This document shows positions 32,242-38,420 of a DNA stretch of 38,420 bases, piece after piece (position 1 is the stretch's first letter; every line of letters starts with the position of its first letter). The DNA lies in assembly GCA_945928315.1 (NCBI GenBank), contig CAMENN010000014.1, positions 1 to 38,420 on the forward strand, given 5' to 3'. The position numbers and the translations under genes were made by a program. The notes beneath the pieces are model-generated. The model worked only from the letters and a program-made list of their open reading frames with translations. It ran no database searches and was not told where the DNA came from. The DNA is from an uncultured Clostridia bacterium (GTDB lineage Bacteria; Bacillota; Clostridia; Christensenellales; Aristaeellaceae).

Positions 32242-35064
32242 ATGGCAAAGCCCCACGGCGATGAGCGCCGCAATCCGTCACGCAAGAAGAACGCACCGCT
32301 CTCCCCCGCCCAGGAGGAGGCGCTCGATAGGACCACCCAGCTGCCCCCCGCCGCGCCGAAGCCGTCCGCGCCCCCGCGCAAGACGCATCCGCGCACGCGC
32401 TCCATCTTCAAGCCGCGCACCAAGGCGCCCAATTTCGTGCTGAGCGTCGCCATCTCGACCCTGCGCCTGCTGGCCATCGTGCTGGTCTGCGCGGGGCTGG
32501 CCGGTCTGGGCGCGCTCATCGGCATCGCCAAGGCGTATGTGGATACCGCGCCCACGCTCGACCTCGCCGCGCTGAATGCGCAGGACAAGACCTCGTTCAT
32601 CTACGACAGCGAGGGCAACCTCATCACCGACTACAAGGGCACCGAGGACCGCATCATGGTCTCCATCGAGGAGATCCCCAGGACGCTGCAAAACGCCTTT
32701 GTCGCCGTGGAGGATGCGCGCTTTTACGAGCACAACGGCGTGGACGTCAAGCGCATCGTCGGCGCGTTCGTCTCCAACGTCGTCTCCGGCACCTCGCAGG
32801 GCGGCTCCACGATCACCCAGCAGCTCATCAAGAACACCATGCTCTCCGACGAGTACTCCTACAAGCGCAAGCTGCAGGAGGCCTATCTGGCCATGGAGCT
32901 GGAAACGCGCTACACCAAGGACCAGATTCTGGAGAGCTATCTCAACACGATCTTCCTGGGCGGCAACTACTACGGCGTCAAGGTCGCAGCCTACGGCTAC
33001 TTCGGCAAGGAGCTGGGCGAGCTGACCCTGCGCGAATGCGCGATGCTCGCCGGCATGACCCGCAGCCCGAACTACTACAACCCCCGCCGCAACTTCTACA
33101 CCCGCAACACCGAGGGCAGCAGCACCGCGGACATCACCAACAACCGCACCGACTACGTCCTGCGCCAGATGCTGGAAAACGGCATGATCTCCACGCAGGA
33201 ATACCAGGCCGCGCTCGATCCCGCGACGGCAACCGTGCTGGAAACCTCCCCGGCCTCCAGCGACATCTACCCCTACACGCACTACGTCGAGTACGCCATC
33301 TCCGACGTGGTGGACACGTTCCTCGACCTGAACGGCCTCGAGGACACCTCCGCCAACCGCTATGCGATGGAGAACGAGCTGCGCACCGGCGGATACAGCG
33401 TCTACCTGTGCATCGACACGGAGATTCAGACCATCGTGGAGGACACGCTGGCGACGTGGAACGACTATCCCCGCCTGCGCGACCCGTCCGACAAGGTCTA
33501 TCAGGCCCGCAACGCGGACGGCACCTACACCGAGATCGAGCAGCCGCAGGCCGCCGCGTGCGTCTATGACTACCGCACGGGCGAGCTCAAGGCGATCGTC
33601 GGCGGGCGCTACAAGCCCACCGCGCGCAAGACGCTCAACCGCGCCAGCGACATGAAGATGCCCGTCGGCTCCTCCATCAAGCCGCTGACGGTCTACGCCC
33701 CGGCCATCGATCTGGGTGCCTCGCCCGCCTCCATCACCTACAACATGCCGGTGCCCATCTCCGGCTGGAAGGACAGCAGCGGCAGCGATTCCTGGCCCAA
33801 GAACTACGGCGGCGGCAGCTACAAGGGACCGGAGAGCTTCCGCACCGCGCTCATCAACTCGCACAACACCGCCGCCGCGCAGATCCTGATGACGTACGTC
33901 GGCGTCGATCGCGCGGTCGAATACCTGCACCTGCTGGGCGTGCCGGACGAGAACATCAACGCCGACCCGTTCGGCCTGGCGCTCGGCTCCTCCGGCATCA
34001 CGCCGGTGCAGATGGCCGTGGCCTTCGGCACCATCGCCAACAAGGGCGTCTATCAGCAGCCGCTCTCCTTCTCGAAGATCCTCGACAGCAGCGGCAGCGT
34101 CGTCGTGGACATGCATCAGCAGCAGGAGCGCCACCAGGTGTTCAAGGCCTCGACGGCCTACCTCGTCGTGGATATGCTCAAGGCCGCCGTGCAGAGCGGC
34201 ACCGCCACCAAGGCGAAGATCTCCTCGCAGGTCGTCGCTGGCAAGACGGGCACCAACTCGGACAGCAAGGGCGTGTTCTTCGCCGGCATGACCGGCTGGT
34301 ACTCCGCCTCCGTCTGGATCGGCCACGACAACTACAAGGCGCTCAGCTCCAAGGCGACGGGCGGCAACGCCGCCGCGCCGCTGTGGCAGTCCTTCATGGA
34401 GAAGATCCACAAGGCGAAGAACCTCTCCTCCCGCGAGATCATCGACGGCACGCCCGCGGACTACGGCCTCGTGCGCGTGACCACCTGCGGCGTGAGCGGC
34501 CAGCTCGCCACGGACGCCTGCTACAGCGACGTGAACGGCTACAAGACCATCACCGACTACTGGTATGAGGGCAGCGTGCCCACGTCCTACTGCTCCATGC
34601 ACAAGTCCGTCTCCGTCTGCACGGACAGCAATCTGCTGGCGACGGAATACTGCCCGGGCTACAGCGTGGAGACGAAGGGCATCGTGCTCATCCCGCGCGG
34701 GCATCCGCTCTACGACTACATCGACAGCTACGGCAGCACGATCCGGCAGTATCTGGGCGAGTTTGCGACGCTCAAGAGCACGTCGGACATCGCCAGCCAC
34801 ATCTGCCCGATTCACGACGCCTACACGGTGCAGCAGTCGCAGGACGACCTGACCGCGATCGTGAACGACGCCTACAGTCTGACGCTGACGGCGTATCAGC
34901 TGGTCGGCTCCGCGCCAAACATCAGCAACGATACCCGGCGGCAGATCAACACGGCGATCAGCGCGGTGCAGGCGCTGCTTTCCTCCAGCCCGACGGACTA
35001 CACCGCCCTGCAAAGCGCCGCGGACAACCTGCGCAGCCAGCTGCAGGCGGCGGGGCTGATGTAA
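32242..35064 (+). CDS. Class A penicillin-binding protein 1A (glycosyltransferase/transpeptidase)
   Basis: This enzyme polymerises and cross-links peptidoglycan outside the membrane. The 940-residue chain has a basic cytoplasmic tail (about 1-65), one membrane anchor (about 68-98) and a GT51 domain with VEDARFYEHNGVD (Glu157), GGSTITQQLIKN, RKLQEAYLAMELE and LNTIFLGGNYYGV. The transpeptidase domain has SxxK at Ser477-Lys480, SHN at 540-542 and KTGT at 668. The C-terminal tail has six spaced cysteines (CGVSGQLATDAC, YCSMH, VCTDS, YCPG, ICPIH), common in Clostridial PBP1A, then a helical end. The ATG at 32242 is used: AAAGGAGG is six bases upstream, whereas the ATG at 32236 touches it. Confidence 0.96.
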   Translation: MAKPHGDERRNPSRKKNAPLSPAQEEALDRTTQLPPAAPKPSAPPRKTHPRTRSIFKPRTKAPNFVLSVAISTLRLLAIVLVCAGLAGLGALIGIAKAYVDTAPTLDLAALNAQDKTSFIYDSEGNLITDYKGTEDRIMVSIEEIPRTLQNAFVAVEDARFYEHNGVDVKRIVGAFVSNVVSGTSQGGSTITQQLIKNTMLSDEYSYKRKLQEAYLAMELETRYTKDQILESYLNTIFLGGNYYGVKVAAYGYFGKELGELTLRECAMLAGMTRSPNYYNPRRNFYTRNTEGSSTADITNNRTDYVLRQMLENGMISTQEYQAALDPATATVLETSPASSDIYPYTHYVEYAISDVVDTFLDLNGLEDTSANRYAMENELRTGGYSVYLCIDTEIQTIVEDTLATWNDYPRLRDPSDKVYQARNADGTYTEIEQPQAAACVYDYRTGELKAIVGGRYKPTARKTLNRASDMKMPVGSSIKPLTVYAPAIDLGASPASITYNMPVPISGWKDSSGSDSWPKNYGGGSYKGPESFRTALINSHNTAAAQILMTYVGVDRAVEYLHLLGVPDENINADPFGLALGSSGITPVQMAVAFGTIANKGVYQQPLSFSKILDSSGSVVVDMHQQQERHQVFKASTAYLVVDMLKAAVQSGTATKAKISSQVVAGKTGTNSDSKGVFFAGMTGWYSASVWIGHDNYKALSSKATGGNAAAPLWQSFMEKIHKAKNLSSREIIDGTPADYGLVRVTTCGVSGQLATDACYSDVNGYKTITDYWYEGSVPTSYCSMHKSVSVCTDSNLLATEYCPGYSVETKGIVLIPRGHPLYDYIDSYGSTIRQYLGEFATLKSTSDIASHICPIHDAYTVQQSQDDLTAIVNDAYSLTLTAYQLVGSAPNISNDTRRQINTAISAVQALLSSSPTDYTALQSAADNLRSQLQAAGLM

Positions 35065-35088
35065 CCGCCCGACAGCATGAAGTCAAAA

Positions 35089-35119
35089 AACGGCCCGGGG
35101 GCCTCGCTCCCGGGCCGTT
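35089..35119 (-). terminator. Bidirectional terminator between convergent genes
   Basis: AACGGCCCGGG (35089-35099) and CCCGGGCCGTT (35109-35119) form a perfect 11-bp stem. The minus strand continues with six T residues, making a strong terminator for the minus-strand operon. The plus-strand side, with CCGTTT, is weaker for the PBP gene. Confidence 0.85.
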
Positions 35120-35128
35120 CCGTTTGGG

Positions 35129-37089
35129 TCATGCTTTCTGCCGTTCGCGCCCGCGCGTCACGGCGTACCGCCTTTCAGCAGCCTGGACAGGGCTGTCTGG
35201 GAATCCTCCGACAGCGCGCCCGGAACAGGCAGCCCCTTCGGACGGCGTGGCCTCCGTGCCCGGATACGCGATCCGGTCGGGCAGCTGCGGCCCGGACGCC
35301 CCGGGCATCGGGGCTGTCCCCTGCTCCGTCTCCGGCAGATCGCCGTCAGCCACAGCGGGCTGCTCCGTTTCGTCCGCAGCGGCTCCGCCCTCCGGCACAG
35401 GCGTATCCTGCGCTTCGGGCCGCTTCGTTTCCTCTGCCGCCGTCCCGCGCTCCGGTGCGGTCACGCCGCTGTCCGGCGTTCCGGGCTCTGTCGTCCCCGC
35501 TGCGCCCGGCTCACCACCTGCAGGCCCTTCCCCGCCCGCTTCGCCGTCCTCCTGCTCGCCGCCGGACGGAATGCCCGCCGCTTCATCCTTCATCCGGTCA
35601 AGCAGCTCCTGCAGGGCCGCGAACTGTTCCGTGGTCAGCCGCCGGATGGCGTCCAGCTGCTCCTCCGGCGTCATCCCGAACCAGATTTCCGCCAGCGCCG
35701 CGGGATCGGTTATCTCCGGAACCGGCGTCCGATCCGCCTCCGGGGCATCGGTCGTCTCCGGCTCCTCCTCCGATGTGCTCTCCTGCAGCCCGGGCATCTG
35801 CCCGCCTGCACCGTCATTCTCCGTCTCCCCAAAGGCTCCGTCGGGCGTCGCAGCCGGCTGCGGTGTCTCCTTCTGCGGTGCGGGCGTCTGCTGTGCGTCC
35901 GTCCCACCGTCGGACGGTGCGGGCGTGGCCTCGCCGGATGCCGTGCCGCCCGGCCATCCAGCAGACTCCACAGCGCGACAAACTGCGCGCTGGTCATGCT
36001 GCCCAGCACGTCGGCCTGCTCCTGCTGCGTGAGCGTGTGCCAGATGCCCGCCGGGTACACGGGATCGGCCATGTCGGGCGCATCCGTCTCCCCGGGCAGC
36101 GCCTCGTCGGGCGAGGGAGAGGGCGTCGTGCCGTCGAGCAGCGCCCACAGCGTCGCATATGCCTCGGAGGACAGGCCGGCGAGCGCCATGAGCTGCTCGT
36201 CGGTCGTCAGCGACGGCCAGACGGCGGCCAGCGCCGCGGGATCGGTCAGGCCCTGCACCTTTTCCTGCCCCTGCAGTGCGGAGAGCAGGCGCTCCACCTG
36301 CGGCTGCGTCAGGCGCCCGGCCAGCGCCATGGCGCGCTCCTCGCCGAGGCTCCGGAAGAGCTCCGCGCCCTGCTCGAGGTCCTCCATGTCCGCCTTGAGC
36401 TCCGTGGTGTCGATGCTGCCCACGTCCATGGACATCGGCACGCCATTGATCGAAATCGGGTCCATGGCAAACTGCACCGCGTCCATGGTGATGGTCAGGT
36501 CGGCCTCGCTGCCGGGCACGACGGTGAAGGAGACCTGCTTCTTGCTGCCCACGCTGGCGACGATGCCGTTTGCCGCTTCGATCGATTCGCAGTTCTTCTC
36601 GTCGAACGCCGCGGTGATCGAGAGCGCGTAGTGGTCGAAGTAATCGCCCGTACACTCCGTGTTCCGGTGGACGCGCAGGGTGATCTCCACCGGAGCGCCC
36701 GGCCAGGTTCGCGGGAGGGGGGGGGTGATGGGCGTGCCATTCAGGCGGTACTCAACGCTGATGAGCCAGGGCAGCTCGGCACGGGAGAGCACGCCCGCGT
36801 AATAGAAGACGCCCGCGCTGGCCTGCACGCTGATCTCGTCGCCGGAGACGCGCAGGGGCGCGGTGCTCGTCAGGTTGGTCACCTGCTGATAGACGCCGTA
36901 GTCGGTGAGCTGCTGCGCGCTGCCCACCTCAAAGCGGTTGACGACGGAGTAAGCCGCGTTGCCGCCGTCCGCGTCGTAGGTCGCGTAGACGATTTCGTTC
37001 TTGGTCACCTGTGCGCTTGCCAGTGCCGGTGCAGCCGTCAGGGTGAGCATCACAAAGACAAGCGCAAGCGCGAGGACTTCTTTTTTCAT
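35129..37089 (-). pseudogene. Secreted partner protein of an MMPL transporter, frame-disrupted, with WxxLT repeats
   Basis: The start at 37089 gives a signal peptide (MKKEVLALALVFVMLTL, ending near ALA-SAQ) and an N-terminal domain (about 25-230) found next to MMPL transporters in Firmicutes, with the markers KNEIVYATYDADGG, YFDHYALSI, DAVQFAMDPISINGVP. Next come three clear 38-residue repeats of the form DPxxxAxxWxxLTxxEQ...LLDG (36243-36130, 36066-35953, 35707-35594) and one degenerate repeat, joined by Pro/Thr/Glu-rich linkers. The third repeat is in another frame: one base is missing near 35950, and adding it gives 654 codons to the stop at 35129. Other slips are likely at the nine-G run 36717-36725 and near 35246. 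The ATG overlaps the MMPL stop (ATGA), so the two are a coupled pair. Confidence 0.75.
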
Positions 37090-38321
37090 CGGGATGATTC
37101 TCCTTTCCCTGCTTCGTTCTGCCTGCAGCGGCGCCATGCAGGCTCCTCCTGCGGCGGCTTCGCCGCGCTTCTGCGCCTGCGGGGTTCGGCTGTTTCGGCC
37201 TCCGGCTGCGGCGCCTCAGGCTGCGGCCCGGGCGCGGCCTTTCGCCGCCGTTTCTCCGGCTGCGCGGCGGGCAGCAGCTCCTGCGGGCCTTTCGCTGGGC
37301 AGAAGTCCGCGTGCAGTGTCGTCAGGCGGATCGGCCCGTCCAGCATATAGAGCATGCCCGGCAGCACGAAGATGACGATGCCCAGCGAGAAGAGCGTGCC
37401 CCGGCCCAGGAAATTGCCCAGCTGCGAGAGGATGCCGTGCGAGGAGAACCCGCCCAGCAGGCAGCCCACGACGGTGAGCACGCTGCCGGAGCTGAGGATG
37501 GACACGGTGCACGTCTCGATCATGTCCGCCAGCGCGTCCCGCTTGCCCATTGTCCTGCGGCACTGCGTGTAGTGCTCGGCGAAGAGGATGGCGTAATCGA
37601 CCGTCGCGCCCAGCTGCACGGAGGTGATGATCAGATACGAGATGTAGAAGACCGTGCTGCCGTAGAGGCATGGGCATGCCGTGTTGAGTCAGATCGCCGC
37701 CTCGATGTCCAGAACGAGGATGACGGGCAGCAGCAGCGATTTCATCGAGAGGAGCAGCACGTGGAACACCGCGCCGATGGAGACGGCGTTCACCTTGCCC
37801 ATGTCCGCGGTGATCGTGTCCATCAGGTCGTAGGTGCTCACGCCCTCGCCGGCGAGCAGCCAGCTGTCCGGGTAGCACAGCTGCGCCAGCGCGCGGATTC
37901 GTTCCACCAGTGCGGATGTCTCATCGCCCTCAAAGTCGGCGTCCACCGAGACGACCATGCGGCTGCAGTGGTCGGAGAGCAGCTGCTCCCTGTCGCTGTC
38001 CTCCAGATAGGAGACGGGAATCTGCGCCCCGGCGGTATCGACGTAGGAGATCACGTCCGTGACCTCAGGCAGCTCGTGCAGGGCGTCGGAGAGCGTCCTT
38101 TCCAGCGCGAGGTTCCCCCGCGGGACGAGCAGCACATAGGTGTCCCGCTTGCCGAACGCGTCCTCGATGCGTTCAATGTCCCTGCCCAGCTGCGTATCCA
38201 GCCCGAAGATTTTGGAGGAGCCGAAGTAGTAGCTGTTGCTGTTCGAGGCAACGCGCGCCGCCGGGACGATCAGGATGAAGACGAGCGTCATCGGGATCAT
38301 CACCTTGAGCATTCTCCGCAT
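37086..38321 (-). pseudogene. MMPL/RND-family transporter, C-terminal half, with in-frame TGA
   Basis: MMPL proteins are large membrane transporters, often moving lipids or acting on the cell envelope. Only the second half is present: a first membrane segment (MIPMTLVFILIVPAARV), a soluble loop of about 150 residues (GKRDTYVLLVPRGN, YPDSWLLAGEGVSTYDLMDTI), and a membrane bundle containing VQLGATVDYAILFAEHY, TCTVSILSSGSVLTVVGCLLGG and GRGTLFSLGIVIFVLPGMLYMLDG. The reading frame from 38321 to 37086 is continuous except for one TGA at 37691-37689, where the family usually has Trp (EAAI-W). After it the frame continues with YGSTVFYISYLI. The N-terminal half is missing at an abrupt junction near 38320, and the tail is Arg/Pro/Glu-rich. 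Confidence 0.8.
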
Positions 38322-38385
38322 ATTTCATCAGATTGTCCTTATCTTCTTTCGGAAGGCGAACACATAGCGTTGTAATGTCATTCAT
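38322..38385 (-). pseudogene. Head of a ribbon-helix-helix antitoxin-like gene, truncated at the junction
   Basis: The ATG at 38385, seven bases after AAAGGAG, opens MNDITTLCVRLPKEDKDNL and a few more residues (MKYAEN), which resembles the N-terminal strand and first helix of RHH antitoxins. After about 21 codons the sequence turns into out-of-frame MMPL coding sequence, and the frame runs on without meaning to 38173. The fragment is clearly AT-richer than everything to its left. It is either a remnant of a mobile toxin-antitoxin cassette or an assembly join. The assignment rests on few residues. Confidence 0.4.
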
Positions 38386-38397
38386 GTGTTTCACTCC

Positions 38398-38415
38398 TTT
38401 CACGACTATGTGAAA
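38398..38415. repeat. Short inverted repeat upstream of the antitoxin-like start
   Basis: TTTCAC (38398-38403) and GTGAAA (38410-38415) flank GACTAT, overlapping the ribosome-binding region of the fragment above. It could be an autoregulatory operator, as is usual for antitoxin genes, but it is short and at the window edge. Confidence 0.3.
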
Positions 38416-38420
38416 AAGCG

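Noticed and set aside
34480..34820. Cysteine-rich tail of PBP1A as a new domain
   Set aside because: Spaced cysteines with CxxSGxLAT-like motifs are common in class A PBPs of Clostridia, so I treat the tail as ordinary.
35945..35960. Programmed ribosomal frameshift in the secreted repeat protein
   Set aside because: There is no slippery heptamer with a downstream pseudoknot, and the same gene shows other slips in homopolymers. Error or decay is simpler.
37689..37691. UGA read as tryptophan by an altered genetic code, or as selenocysteine
   Set aside because: Many intact genes here stop at TGA (for example the GH13, FAD, G1PDH, ATPase and hydrolase genes). The expected residue is Trp, not Cys, and I saw no SECIS-like hairpin.

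Overview
The window is GC-rich bacterial DNA, judged by eye at roughly 60-65% G+C. Its protein families point to a spore-forming lineage of Bacillota (Firmicutes), probably an uncultured high-GC member of the Clostridia. The evidence is a full-length Spo0A with an upstream 0A box, a YunB sporulation protein, a Firmicutes-type class A penicillin-binding protein, strong AGGAGG ribosome-binding sites, and TTGACA/TATAAT promoters with 17-bp spacing. Carbohydrate ABC transport dominates. TGA is an ordinary stop codon in many of the genes. Species assignment from sequence alone is not possible.

Layout from left to right. (1) 1-2043, minus strand: rfbA-rfbC-rfbB for dTDP-rhamnose precursors, with rfbB cut by the window edge. 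(2) 2351-7998, plus: a promoter, a sugar-binding protein, two MalF/MalG-type permeases with unusual N-terminal extensions, and a secreted metallo-beta-lactamase-fold protein. (3) 7999-11587: a PurF homologue that has lost its glutaminase active site and a YitT-family membrane protein, separated by intergenic regions filled with a mosaic family of structured repeats. (4) 11588-18686, minus: an apparent five-gene operon encoding a membrane-anchored AraC-type regulator, glycerol-1-phosphate dehydrogenase, an FAD oxidoreductase, a histidine phosphatase and a GH13 oligo-1,6-glucosidase. It is divergent from (5) 18995-22519, a three-gene binding-protein/permease operon of the YtcQ-YteP-YtcP type. 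(6) 22577-27484, plus: a complete ferric-ion/2-aminoethylphosphonate-type ABC system comprising a binding protein, a fused double permease with an N-terminal extra domain, and an ATPase. (7) 27676-32121, minus: an HTH protein of unknown function, Spo0A, a UPF0489 protein and YunB. (8) 32242-35064, plus: penicillin-binding protein 1A. (9) 35129-38420, minus: a damaged two-gene operon of an MMPL transporter and its secreted partner protein, ending at an abrupt AT-rich junction with the head of an antitoxin-like gene.

Regions 4 and 5 probably form one oligosaccharide-use locus: the regulator senses a ligand outside the cell, the divergent transporter imports it, and the cytoplasmic enzymes process it. 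The transporters in regions 2 and 5 have no ATPase gene nearby and probably share one encoded elsewhere. None of the three binding proteins carries a lipobox cysteine, and each has one or more perfect stem-loops directly after its stop codon.

The signal least explained by known genes is the repeat family between 8.0 and 11.4 kb and at 31.2-31.4 kb, with a related hairpin at 27.5 kb. Copies keep the same paired architecture while the paired bases differ, which is the mark of selection on structure.
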